From Aplidium turbinatum (Eukaryota > Chordata > Ascidiacea > Aplousobranchia > Polyclinidae), in the NCBI GenBank assembly GCA_918807975.1, contig OU964929.1, positions 16,261,197 to 16,325,196 on the forward strand: a stretch of DNA of 64,000 nt, given 5' to 3'. The position numbers were made by a program, and so were the translations under genes. Positions 46,581-57,800 of this stretch are shown here, one piece after another. The first letter of the stretch is position 1. Each line of letters starts with the position of its first letter. Below the pieces are notes generated by a model. The model had not been told where the DNA came from, searched no databases, and saw nothing but the letters and a program-made list of their open reading frames with translations.

Positions 46581-46801
46581 TAGGGATGTCCAAAGTCCGG
46601 CCGGCGGGCCAACTCCGGTACACGAGATGTTTTTGTATGGCCGGCGCCTGTTGTTGTACAATGTGTTATTTTTGGCCTGCAGACACACAAAAATCATATA
46701 AATTCAACTTGCAGTTTTCAGAAAAATTATTGTGGCTGTTGGTTGGCCCGCGAACACTTATTATCAAATCTGGCTCGCGTGGAAAAAAGTTTGGTCACTC
46801 C
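46581..46801. mobile_element. hAT MITE, 221 bp
   Basis: TAGGGATGTCCAAAGTCCGG and AAGTTTGGTCACTCCTG are imperfect inverted ends, flanked by the exact duplication AATTAAAT (46573-46580 and 46802-46809). GGCCGGCG and GGCCCGCG words lie near the ends. Confidence 0.75.
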
Positions 46802-47229
46802 TGAATTAAATGCTTGGTTGAACTATTTTTGATGCCTGTAGGCCTATTGTGTGTTTACAAAGCTTTGTAGACAAAATAGTTTGCCTCAATGGCATTTTTG
46901 CTGCAAGTGTAATCCAGTGATTATTGATGATTTTTACATTGAACGAAGTTCTTTTCATGCTGAGGAAAGTAGGCTAATTTCAGCTTAACACGAACATGCA
47001 ACGCAAGATACAAATTAGCTGTATATTTGCTAAAAAATATTATGGGGCCCATTTTTCGTATTGTTTCCCGACCAGTGCTGACTTCTCTCGGAGGCCCTGT
47101 TCCCAAGTAAACAACTTGCTCACTAACTAGTATCCTACACTACGGTTCCGTAGGCCTACCCAACACTTAATTGACCTATTTTAGGGATGAGGTGAAATGT
47201 GTCTTGTAGCTTATGATGTTAGTCTATAG

Positions 47230-48037
47230 CAGGGGTGAGGAACCTTTTTAGTAGGCCTATTGCGGGCCACATAAAATGAGAAATAACATAGCCGGGCCAC
47301 TAAAAATTTCGAACTTTTATTTACAGATAAAAAATGCAGCGTAGTAGACAATGATTTATTTCACTTTCACAGCTAGTGGGATGGCTGAAAGTTTTTATTT
47401 TTGGTGAGTCGTGTGACGCCTGCTGACACGGAAGAAGTTGCAATTCTTAACTGCATCTCTACGTTTTTATCAGTCAGTCTAGTAGAGCGAAGCCGACTTT
47501 TTGTTAGATTCAATTTGGAAAAAAATTGCTCGCAACGGTAGGTGCTTCCGAACAGAGACACATGGCCTATAGCCTATCAAAGCATGTTTCCGCATGACTG
47601 GAAAATCATCAGCATTTAAGTTATGTAGCGTTGATAAAAGTTGAGCAGTGAAATGTTTTGGTACATCGCTTTTAACGTACCGTCACTCTGGAGCTCTACT
47701 ATTTCATGTTGGAAGTTACTAGGAACATCAGTTGCAATCACACTGAAAGAAGAGGCAAAAATATCTAACTCCATTTCTTTACTATTTAGGCTTATGTCTA
47801 AAAATCTTGCATTAAATGTCTCCATAAGACTGACACATGAGGCATATTTGGCTGTTGTAAAAGGCCTTTGCTCTTGCAAGGTAGGGAAATGTGCGGTGTT
47901 ATTGTTTTCAAGTTGTAGCCTACTTTCCACAGATGTAAGTTAGTTTAGCTTCAAATGATTTCACTTTTGCAAACAAGGAGCCCAATTTTGACGCGGCCAC
48001 ATGGAACAGTCACGCGGCCGCAGGTTCCCCACCCCTG
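47230..48037 (-). mobile_element. hAT transposon remnant, 808 bp
   Basis: Ends CAGGGGTGAGGAACC and GGTTCCCCACCCCTG are inverted, with an exact 8-bp duplication GTCTATAG (47222-47229 and 48038-48045). The minus strand encodes transposase C-terminal pieces: at 47616-47930 a helical part (FNARFLDISLNSKEMELDIF, then EIVELQSDGTLKAMYQN) and at 47373-47561 the dimerisation end (SLFGSTYRCEQFFSKLNLTK, then RLTDKNVEMQLRIATS). These resemble the GTF2IRD2/ZMYM-like hAT branch. The two pieces lie in different frames, and the N-terminal half is missing. Confidence 0.9.
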
Positions 48038-48045
48038 GTCTATAG

Positions 48046-49057
48046 GCTAAGTTACGAAAGGTGGGGAAATCTCAAATGGATGTTGGAAAGTTTACTTTTA
48101 ACCCACACCATGCTACACAAACCTTCAGCAAATAATTTATGGAAATCTTTCTGTATAGGCGTGAAAGAAAATAGGCTACATTTAAACCGTAGCTTCAATT
48201 TTATCCTAAATCAAAACTTTGTCACACTCAAACGTCTAAAGAAATCCAGTATTAATTTCATGATAACTTGGCCTATTGGTCAAATACAAAGTGTGTGTTT
48301 TGATAGAAAAACAGCCCTAGCCTAGGCTACTTATTTGGCCTAAAATGCACAGCCTACGGTGATCAAAACAACGTTAAATGTTAGTCAATTTTTTTTCTGG
48401 TGATCAATCCCCCTGCTAAAATAGTTTTCTTTCCCCCTTCCACTTTTAGGCTACATTGTCTATTTTATTTTACAAATCTTCCTCAAAAGGCGAAAGGTGT
48501 GTTGAAGCTAGTCGAAGGCGATACAAAAAATAGCCCGATACGTAGTCGAGATGTCAAACTTCATCTTTCCTATTACCGGTCTGCGAAGCTATTTTCATTT
48601 TAAAACCGTCCCTGAGAGAAAAAAGTTGGGGATCGCTGTGCTAGAACATCGGCTAAACCTCGCTGCTGCATATTGAGGCTACCTCCGTTGCCACTGTAGA
48701 GTGAAGTCTACCGCTGCATGCATTATAATGACTGGCTTGAATAATGGGCTATTAAATAAACATGACATCACATATTTCCATACATTTATTCTAGCGATAG
48801 ACCCCTACACACGTCCACGTGGACAGGTCACATAGGCTGCACTGCATCTGGCGGTAGACGTCACGCTGTAGTTGTACTTAATTTTGTGTTAAGTGCTGTG
48901 AAGCTCTTTATGGGCCCCCTACAAGCTGACAAATTATGATGAAGTTTAATTGACTAGACTGTTATTGAATCTGAATAAAACTTGAGCCTATTAAATCACC
49001 ATAAGCCTGTTGCAGTGCGCAACTGCGCATATGCTAATAATTAATGCAGACGAGACA
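48046..49057. other. non-coding, possible hAT right end near 48630
   Basis: GTTGGGGATCGCTG near 48625-48640 looks like a hAT right end, but no matching left end was found. Nothing else recognised. Confidence 0.35.
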
Positions 49058-49067
49058 TTCAAATTGG

Positions 49068-49326
49068 GAGCAAGTCTTTTAGGCGCAAACAGTTAGGCGC
49101 CGGTCAAATAGGTGCGCATACTGTGGCGTCTGGATATTTAGGTGCGAAGCACTGTGGCGCCGTTCATTTAGGTGCCCGTTTGTGGCGCCAGTTCATTTAG
49201 ACTTTACTAGGAATAGCACCTAAACGAACGGGCGCCACAGTGCTCTGCACCTAAATATCCAGACGCCACAGTGTGCGCGCCTATTTGACCGGCGCCTAAC
49301 TGTATGTGCCAAAAAGACGTGGACCC
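49068..49326. mobile_element. periodic foldback element, GGCGCC/TTTAGGTGC family, 259 bp
   Basis: The left arm carries repeated TTTAGGTGCG and TGTGGCGCC units and the right arm the inverted units (GGCGCCACAGTG, CACCTAAA). The arms pair almost completely (CAGTTAGGCGCCGGTCAAAT with ATTTGACCGGCGCCTAACTG). The flanks share an exact TTCAAATTGG (49058-49067 and 49327-49336). No coding capacity. Architecture is like 8471-8689 and 31158-31389 with unrelated sequence. Confidence 0.75.
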
Positions 49327-49336
49327 TTCAAATTGG

Positions 49337-50007
49337 CGATGGTCGACTTGAAGAAAGACCTGCACGTTATAAATTTATATAACCCTTCATTAAACAGTAG
49401 GCTACACTGCAGCCAATCAGACACAAGGTGGTCACACCGGTAAAGAAACACAAACACGAACAAACGAGTACTTGTAAAATTACGATTACAAAAAAATTTA
49501 AAGATAGTGATTACAAAAATTTGAATAAAAATTGTTGTAGGCTGATATGTCGCAAGAAAGAAGTGATTCGCTTCTCTTGTCAACTACAGCTCTGTAATCA
49601 TGGACAGTTGTGGGACTACATGCATGACATAACACATAGGCTACATTCTTATTCGTGTCGGTCCTATACTAGACTCTGCATGTAGCGGGTTATGAACAGT
49701 TTCGTATGCTTGACTTTAACCGGCAAACAGAAAATTGTTTGCAAACATTTACTCAACTACTGATGGTAGTACACATTTAACCCGAGCTCTATTTCTTGAA
49801 TAAGCCACACAGACAATACCGGTATGTAAATGCAGATCAAACAGGATCTAAAAACAGCAGTTCTAGAAAATCAGCAGTGTTTTTTCATGGTTGTATTCTA
49901 TTCTCATAGCCTACAGTGAACTGCAGCTGCATTCCCGAATGAAAGATATCATGCACAGTGAGAGGTTACTTCACACAATAAATTTTTTATAAATACTGAA
50001 AATGGAT
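49337..50007. other. non-coding, includes calaxin 3' flank
   Basis: Holds the presumed 3' untranslated region of the minus-strand calaxin gene. No other feature supported. Confidence 0.4.
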
Positions 50008-52551
50008 TTAGATTCTTGTCTTCTTTGGATACATGACTTCTGTCTCAAAAAGTTCAGCAGATTTTTCATCTGGTAGACACGGGCCAAATACTTCCAGCAA
50101 AAGAGGATCACTCTTGACCGCAGTTTCAAAATCAGTTCGAGATAATCTGCTATCGTGGTCATGATCCTGAAATAGTTAAAAAACGTCATGAAAAATATAG
50201 CGCTACGTTAAAAAATAAAATCCGGTGTCTAACATCATTTCTGGTTTCTTGTATCTCTACCAAAATATGTGACTTTTGCATTTTTGTTAGCCTACCCTCG
50301 CACCAATGCAAGTACTCCCTAACGTTTCCTCAAAATCCTTTTACGTATGTTAGAAAACTTTAAAAGAAATCCAATTAGTCCAAGCGACGTTTAAAACCGA
50401 TAGCCTAACATTTAAGCATAAATTAGTTGAGCACTTTGCATGAAGTAAAATTCGAGGAAAGGCAGCAAATAGGCTTGATCTCGAATAATGCAAAAATTAT
50501 TCACAATTGTAAACAGGTCAAACGTGACCAAAGTCTGTTTTAAAGAGATAGGAAACGAGAAACGCAATGAAAGTGGCATATCAAGAAACCGAACAAAATT
50601 ATCTTTTTCGTGTGCTTCCAAAAACTCCAGAGCCATGCTGTGAACTACCAACTTATATGACGCAGGTTTGACAACTTAAAGAAGTTTAAACAGAAATCAA
50701 AAACTCAAAAGTACAATGAGAATACTGTGAGAAAAGTATCGAGCGGTTACCATCTTCTTTAAGGTCAGTTCAACAAGGTCTTTAATGCCTTCGTCGGGAT
50801 CCTCCTCGGTGGGTTGCTTAACTAGGGAATTCTTGAGCATTTGAAACATTTCTTCCCGTGATATGTAGCCATCTCCGTTGAGATCATAGACGGTGAATGC
50901 ATCTGCAAAAACATATAAATGAAGGTGATTATTGATGTGAAGGAGTTGCCAGTGGAGCACGCCTTTTTCAGAAGATGTAGACCAGACATTCCATCAGGTC
51001 ACACCAAAGACTTTATAAAAATGGCACTGAATCTCTTGCTCAGTATTGAGGATGTTGATTTAGGGAAACAAAACATCCTCATCGAATGCGCTTGTAGGCT
51101 ACACTACACAGCTATATCGAAAGCGCCTGCTTCGTAAAGCGCATATCTAACATGGATACAGCGCTATATCAAAACCACGTTACTGTTATAACCTGTCAAT
51201 GACACGAAAGACTTGTCAAATTACTATTAGCCAAAAGTGGAGATATCTGTCGTTTCTAGGGTCCACGAGAGATTTAACAGCTCAGGTCACACAAACTAGG
51301 CTACTGATGAAGTGTTGCGTCTTTTTACAACTATAGGAATGAAGTAAAATAACACTGAAAATAAAGAACAAAATGTATATAATTATGAAACAAAACAAAT
51401 GTTTTCATACAACGTTAGTCTATTCACTCACATTCAATTTTCTCGTCTAAATTGCCTCGTATGAATATTGATAAACCTTCCACCCATTCTGAAAGGCTGA
51501 TGTAAGAATCACTGTCTTTATCAAAGGCTCTGAACACTGAAAACAACAATATGTTTAAAGAACTCATCCAAACAAGCTATGCTCTTTGGCAATATTGCCA
51601 CAGAATTGTAGCCTATTAACCGTTGGAATAAAAACATCAATAGCCTGATTGTTGAATGATTAGACTAACAAATATTGAAGGCATGACTTGACTTCGAAGC
51701 AACAATGCATAAGAAGCCATGGATGTAATTGTATCAAACAACAACACTAATAGTTTACTTGTTAAACATGAAAAGCATAGCATCCTGTAGTTTAAGATTC
51801 AGCTTTAAAATATGTTTTTATTTAGTTTGATTTTGGTTTATAGTTTAAACTTAACGTTTACCATTTTATACAATTGAAACCCACCTCTGTCCATGAGCAA
51901 ATCTTCTGTCATGTTGAATTTTTGGTGCAAAATATCACGGAATTGGTTTCTGTCCATCTTTACTCCATCAAAAAAATTGTAGTAACATCCGATCAACATT
52001 TCAACTTCGGATTTATTAACTAAAATTTCAACAGTAGAACAGGATAATTGTTCATCAAAACATCTTACGTTAAAAGAGATTTTATTTTTTAATAGAAAAC
52101 GAAAGTAGCCTACTTCTGCATTTGTAGTAAAAGGTTTACTCCATTACAACCAAGACTGTAACCAAACTTGGTAACACAAAAATAAACTAAACATTGTAAA
52201 AGGAAACATAATTATGGCTTTTTATTTATTCATGTTATGACTGGAACCAATATAGTTTATTAAACGTGCCAGATTTCTGATTATTCAGTTGGCTAAACTA
52301 TATATATATGTTTAGTTGCAACTGGTGTGCTACTTTTAGTACAATAGTACATATTTTCACCCTTCAAAATAATCTCTGTTAATATCGCAATAAACTGTAT
52401 ACTATTAGGTATATCATATAAATGTTAAATCGATTTAATACAAAGTAATAAATATCAACAATCTCTAAATACTTCATAAACAACACTTACAATGTCTTTG
52501 ACATGATGTTTTATACATTTCTTCAGCAACTTTATGACTTTTCTTATTCAT
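50008..52551 (-). CDS. CLXN: calaxin (EF-hand domain protein 1), five coding exons
   Basis: Calcium sensor of the outer dynein arm docking region that tunes ciliary and sperm flagellar waveform (family knowledge). Coding exons on the minus strand: 52551-52491, 52019-51885, 51536-51432, 50902-50751, 50166-50008, all with GT donors, AG acceptors and matching phases. The 203-aa product starts [20 protein letters not shown] and ends [11 protein letters not shown]-hand loops: [12 protein letters not shown] (71-82), [12 protein letters not shown] (107-118) and [12 protein letters not shown] (152-163). The first hand (around [12 protein letters not shown]) is degenerate, as in the family. The segments [20 protein letters not shown] and [19 protein letters not shown] match the family signature nearly residue for residue, and human EFCAB1 is similar in length (about 211 aa). 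A small piece of the gene (exon 4 donor region) is duplicated at 53174-53249. Confidence 0.96.
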
Positions 52552-52754
52552 TGCAGATGTTGAAAAATGGATTCAAACGAAACCAAATATATACTTACTG
52601 GATACACAATCAGTAAATAATACCACCACTCTGTTACAATTAAAATAAACCTGCAATGAATAGCCTTTAAAATATTTATGTAAGTTTTTTTTCACGAAAA
52701 AATTGTTGTAGGCAATATATAATACAGCAATGCAATAGTGATAATGCATATTAT

Positions 52755-53150
52755 ATATCTATATATGTTAAAACAATGAAAACTATTAATACTACAAAAA
52801 GTGATCAATGCTAAGCAAAAAAGCAAAGCAGAGCGAATTAAATGAAATATAGTTATTACCATCTAAATCCTTAACAGCCTGTTTCACCTACACGGTTTAT
52901 CAGAAGTTCTTATTCAAATAGAATTTTATTATTTTTATAATTTTATTTTATTTGAATAAGAAATTCTGATGATCCGTGTAGGTGAAACAGGCTGTTAAGG
53001 ATTCAGATAGTAATATCTATATATTTTAAATCAAATATAGTAATAAATATATTTGATTTAATTTGCTCTGCTTTGCCTTTTTGCTTAGCATTGAGCACTT
53101 TTTTGTAGTATTAATAGTTTTCATTGTTTTTTTTTTATATATATTTTATA
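52755..53150. repeat. long hairpin MITE upstream of calaxin
   Basis: The left arm (AAACAATGAAAACTATTAAT, AAAGCAAAGCAGAGCGAATT, then CTTAACAGCCTGTTTCACCT) is inverted at the right (AGGTGAAACAGGCTGTTAAG, AATTTGCTCTGCTTTGCCTT, ATTAATAGTTTTCATTGTTT), with a short loop near 52925-52950. A half copy is at 42236-42341. TATA-rich flanks prevent a clear target duplication call. Confidence 0.8.
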
Positions 53151-53173
53151 TAACTCTGATGCAAAGTAATCGC

Positions 53174-53249
53174 AAAGAAGTTCAAACAGAAACCAAAAAC
53201 TCAAAAGGACAATGAGAATACTATGAAAAAGTGTCGAGAGGTTACCATT
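53174..53249 (-). pseudogene. duplicated fragment of calaxin intron 4 and the end of exon 4
   Basis: About 75 bases match 50678-50756 with roughly ten differences (AAAGAAGTTCAAACAGAAAC; ACTCAAAAGGACAATGAGAA; GAGAGGTTACCAT), including the exon 4 donor and the last exon bases. Same orientation as the gene but placed upstream of exon 1. Too short to function. Confidence 0.75.
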
Positions 53250-53269
53250 TTCAGCAGCTTTTCCATATA

Positions 53270-56200
53270 TAGTTCAGTCAAAATAGGGTTTGACCCACCA
53301 CTAATTGCAAATGTTTCGACCCATACATTTTCTGAAAGCTTACATCATACAGAATAACATACTAAAAATCTGCCATGAAAAATTTAGTGGAACCCCCTTT
53401 TTAGGGGTAAAAACAAAATGGCCGCCATGTGTCCTAAAAATCTTCATTTTTCCATATTTTTTCACCTAATTTATATAATTTAAGTCTGTAAAAGAGCTCA
53501 TTCTATATTTCTGGTACAGGAATTCAAAAACAGACATTGGAAAGTTGCAATATTAGACAAAAACGTGTCCCAAAGATCTTTAATTTTTTCATATCTTTTC
53601 ATCTAATTTAGTTCTGCAAAAGAGCTATGTTAATAACTCACTGTAAATCGAACATAAACCCTTAAAAAGTTTGCTAGTTTAATCATATTCATGTTTCTTC
53701 AACTTGCAAATCAATATTTCACAAACATTACCGTTTGTATTATGACGTAGGCCTAACTATCGTGAAAATTGCGCTGCTTTAGTGCTTTGCCTGAAAAATT
53801 TAGTTCTGCAACAGACCTCATTCTCTATATCTGATGATCTGGGAAAGACTGTATATCTTTCTTGTAAGTGTGTTGGACTTTATTGATATCTCTACAATCT
53901 ACATTATGAATGAATGTGTTTTCGCTCGAATTCTATACTGGAATGTGATGCAGCTGTGACTTTGACAACGAAAGGTGTTGACAAAATTGTGAAAGCAAGT
54001 GCACAGAGAGGAGAAAATCTGAACATTGTTGTTGGTCAGTCTGTACACGTGGAGTGCAGAAAACGCTACACCAATCCAAAAGCACTCTTGGTACAAATGA
54101 AAAAGCGTCAGGAAGATCAAGATGAAGATCATCGTCAACACTCACTGCATTCAGAATGCACTTTCTCTTACAGAGACAACTGTTTATTGTTTGGATGTCC
54201 TGATATGTATGATGGCAAAAAAATGATCATAAGCTTATTCCGATTAGAGCTTTGGACTTCCGTGATAAGCTACTTGTTTGTTTGTTTATCTTTATCCTGC
54301 ATTGCGGGAAAGCGGACTTGAGCGCTATGCATCGGTGTACGCCTTCCGACATACACCTGACCCACGCTGCAGCCGACGGCAATGTATGTTTCCGGTTGTC
54401 TACTCTGCTTATGACTTAAATTTGGTACTACCCATTACTCGAAATCGATCACTGGGTAGAGGCAATTATCGTAAAGTTTCTTGCCCAGAGAAACAACAGC
54501 AGGTACGGGTGGCTGGAGTCGAACATGTGTTGCTTTTCCTGGAACCTGAGCTGATGCTGTCAAGGGGAGAGTCCTCTATGTACACGATTTGCCAGCGGCA
54601 GATGCAGTCTACCATACTGCTTGTAATGTCAACTTTCGCACTGGCCACAGCATTCCAAAAGTTTTTGATGGTGATTAGCAAACTAAAGACAACCTAAAAG
54701 CAAACTAAAGACACTCTAAAAAAATTTAGAACAGCACGACTTTGGTTACAATACATTTCGATGGTCACAATCCTGTGCAGATTCATTAAAGCAGAGCGAC
54801 TAGGCTTATGGCCATTGCATCTGCAGTCCATGTATGAAATACTTCCGTACTTGGCAGCATCAGGTCACAATCACTATGTGAAAAGTATCCACTTGTACCT
54901 AGCCAAGATGTCCAAACTTCAAAGTGAGATGCCTCTTGTCCACAAGCACTTCATGGAAGGACATCACGTTGCTCGTCGCACAGACAGATGCTGGGCTGGT
55001 CTCTGGACTGACCTGACAATCGAACAATGAGAAGGATGTCTAATGAGGAGCCTGAAGTCAAGGGGTGGACTTACAAGGGGGCGTGGATTGACAGAGACAC
55101 AACGACTCATCTGGGTTCTATCTGCACCAGCATGCGCCCAAGTAAATGAAACCATGCAAGAGTTCACAGGGGTGAAATTTCTCATCAGTGAGCAACACAA
55201 AGAGAGTACCCCAGCAAGGATGAGCAAAGATATGAAAGATCTTCAAGATCTAATTCAGTATTTGACAGTGAGAAATCCATTTCGAAAGGATGGCCCACCA
55301 AGCCTGAGAAGCATAGTGACAGGCATTGCAGCTCATGACAGTGTCAACTGTGACTCAGCATGGGATGTAGGTATGAAAATCCTTGCACTAATGCCTGGAG
55401 TAAACGTGACTGAGCATTCCTTCAGAAAGAAACACCAAGCCATCACCATGGGTGCAAAAGAATCGGCCAAAGTCATGGACAGGGAAGTGAGTGTTGATCC
55501 CATCTTCCTATTTCAACGTTCAGTCTGTGCTGGCACAACAACGAATCAGCTACCAGAGGTATTCTAGTATCAACTTTGTCAATTTCCATCAGCCTTGTTT
55601 GAATCAAAGTCCATCATTAGACCAGCCAACAAGGCCTCCTTGGCTGACTTCTTGTGGTCTTCATCAATTGAGTCTGCTCCAAAACCATTTAAGCCCTTAG
55701 TCCAGCATGTACTAGATGGAGGTGCCCTGCTCCATAAACTTCCTTGGACAAAAGAAGCTGCATGGGATGAAATCATGCAGATGTACACTCATTATGTGAT
55801 GTCCAAATATGGAGCCTGTATTGTTGTGTTTGATGGTTACACAGATTCGCCTGCCACAAAAGATGGTGCTCACTTCTGAAGAACTGTTGGTAGGATTGGG
55901 GCTGAAGTAATCTTCGATCCAACAATGAAGCTCCAAACCAAAAAGGAAGACTTTCTTGCTAACCATAAAAATAAACAGCGACTAATCCATATGATAGGGG
56001 ACAGACTCGAAAGAGCAGGATGTGTTGTCCACCTGCCAGAGGAGATGCAGATGTGCTGATAGTAGAAACCGCGATGTCATCTGCATTCTGCACAGCAACA
56101 AGACACTGTAATTTTAGCAAGTGATACTGACATTCTGATTTTGCTCATACATTACAAGAAGAGTAATACCACACACAACATCTAGTTGCAAACAGCATCT

Positions 56201-57356
56201 AAAAAGGGCACTAAAAAACCATCAAAGTGCTGGAACATTTCAGTCACCAGAAAACTTCTTGGAGACACTGTATCAAATAATCTTCTCTTTGCCCATGCAC
56301 TGTTAGGATGTGATACCACTTCAAGGGTATTTGGAATAGGCAAACAAAAAGCTGTTACAAAATTATGAACTGATAAAATCTTCAGAACAGCTGCAGCAAC
56401 TTTCATGTCATTCTCTGCAAATGCAAATGATGTTGTAAAAGCAGGGACGTCGGCTCTAATTGCCATGTACAATGGAAGGCAAGATGACAATCTTGACGAT
56501 CTAAGATATCAAATTTTCTGTGGAAAGACAGCAAGAAGTACGACTGCAGTAGACTCATGTTCTCTTCCTCCCACGTCATCAGCAGCGAGGTTTCACAGTT
56601 TCAGGGTATATCATCAAGTGCAGGTGTGGCTGGGTCATGAGACAGATGTGCCACCGGAACAAATAGGGTTGGCGTTTTAGTGAAGGCAGTCTGATGTCTG
56701 TGATGACAGACAAACCTCCAGCTCCATCTCAGTTTCTGGAAATGATTGTCTGCAACTGCAAGACCGGCTGTTCTACACTTCGATGCACATGCCGGAAATC
56801 TGGTTTAGAATGTACAGTTGCATGTGGTGAATGTCATGGGTCATGTTCAAATTCGTCATTAGGCCCAATGGAAGACATTGACTCTGATGATGATGCCTTG
56901 GTTTGAACTATTAATTGTTTGATAAAATTAGGTCTTTTACAGAACTAAATTGTGCAAATTAGGTTAAATAATAAGGAAAAACGAAGATTTTTGAGATTCA
57001 TGGCGGCCATTTTATTTTTAAATTTTGTTGTAAAATTTTATTAAGACCAATTTTTATCTCATTTTTCAACTTTCCAGTGTCTGTTTATAAATTCCTTGTA
57101 CCAGAAATATAGAACGAGCTCTTTTACAGAACTAAATTACATGAATTAGGTGAAAAGATACGTTACAATGAAGATTTTTGGGACACATGGCAGCCATTTT
57201 GTTTTTACCCCCAAAAAGGGGTGTTCCACTAAGTTTTTCGTGGCAGATTTTTAGTATGTTATTCTGTATGATGTAAGCTTTCAGAAAATGTATGGGTCAA
57301 AACATTTGCAATTAGTGGTGGGTCAAGCCCTAATTTGAGCTGGATTGACTGGACTA
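53270..57356 (+). mobile_element. Academ superfamily DNA transposon, XPG-nuclease lineage, 4087 bp
   Basis: Long inverted ends: the left 53270-53560 (TAGTTCAGTC; GGGTTTGACCCACCACTAAT; CATCATACAGAATAACATAC) matches the right 57060-57356 inverted (ATTAGTGGTGGGTCAAGCCC; GACTGGACTA). A 3-bp duplication ATA (53267-53269 and 57357-57359) suits Academ, which makes 3-4 bp duplications. The interior encodes an Academ-type protein in plus-strand pieces (next entry). The element is complete at both ends, but its coding is broken in several places, so this copy is inactive. Confidence 0.85.
53914..56906 (+). pseudogene. Academ transposase with XPG-type nuclease part and Cys-rich C-terminal finger
   Basis: Order along the plus strand: (1) 53914-54220, N-terminal part with VVGQSVHVECRKRYTNPKAL and NCLLFGCPDMYDGKK, a likely zinc-binding region; (2) 54810-55560, the most conserved core: MYEILPYLAASGHNHYVKSI, HHVARRTDRCWAGLWTDLTI, SLKSRGGLTRGRGLTETQRL, EQHKESTPARMSKDM and TEHSFRKKHQAITM; (3) 55595-56370, nuclease-like part: VLDGGALLHKLPW, ACIVVFDGYTDSPATKDGAH, ILASDTDILILL and AHALLGCDTTSRVFGIGKQK, recalling the PIN/XPG fold (acidic SDTD and the GCD..-GIGK helix-hairpin-helix); (4) 56570-56906, RVYHQVQVWLG, then CNCKTGCSTLRCTCRKSGLE with CGECHG, an eight-cysteine finger. 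Stops and frame changes occur between and within the parts (at least six), and the N-terminal third is the worst preserved. Confidence 0.8.
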
Positions 57357-57359
57357 ATA

Positions 57360-57594
57360 GTATTTTGCTGCTTTCTGTCTGTTGTTGAATACAGGTATAT
57401 TTGTACCGGTTTATATTGTACCGTATATATTTTTTCACAACAAACAAAATAAAAGGTTTCTCTCTCTAATCGATTTTACCAAATCAGTTATGAATATTGA
57501 TGATTATATTATATCATAGGCTACAAACAATTTTCCACGCTAAATTATTTTGTAGCAAAATGATTACTTACAGTGGTAATCTGGTTTTTTTTTT
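57360..57594. other. non-coding flank of the Academ element
   Basis: No supportable feature. Confidence 0.4.
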
Positions 57595-57800
57595 CGGTCA
57601 TTTATCGGTCATTGACCGATTTTTTAGCAAAATGTCCGAAAAAAATATAGTCAATTTGGTCAAAATGTCCGAAAAAATGTGACCAGAAAATGTGAAAATG
57701 ACCAAAAAATGTGAAAAAAAGAAAAAATATGACCAAAAATGACTAAAAATGACCGAAATAAATAAAAAATGACCGAATTTTTTCAAGCCATTTCGGACAA
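57595..57800. repeat. degenerate short-period repeat of AAATGACCGAAA words
   Basis: About fifteen irregular copies of ATGACC(G/A)AAAA or ATGTCCGAAAA within 200 bases, in mostly the same orientation on the plus strand; the left edge carries the inverted form (CGGTCATTTATCGGTCATTG). It may be a decayed periodic foldback or a satellite-like patch. Confidence 0.5.

Noticed and set aside
48046-48640. Another hAT ending near 48638
   Set aside because: GGGGATCGCTG looks like a right end, but no inverted left end or duplication was found within several kb.
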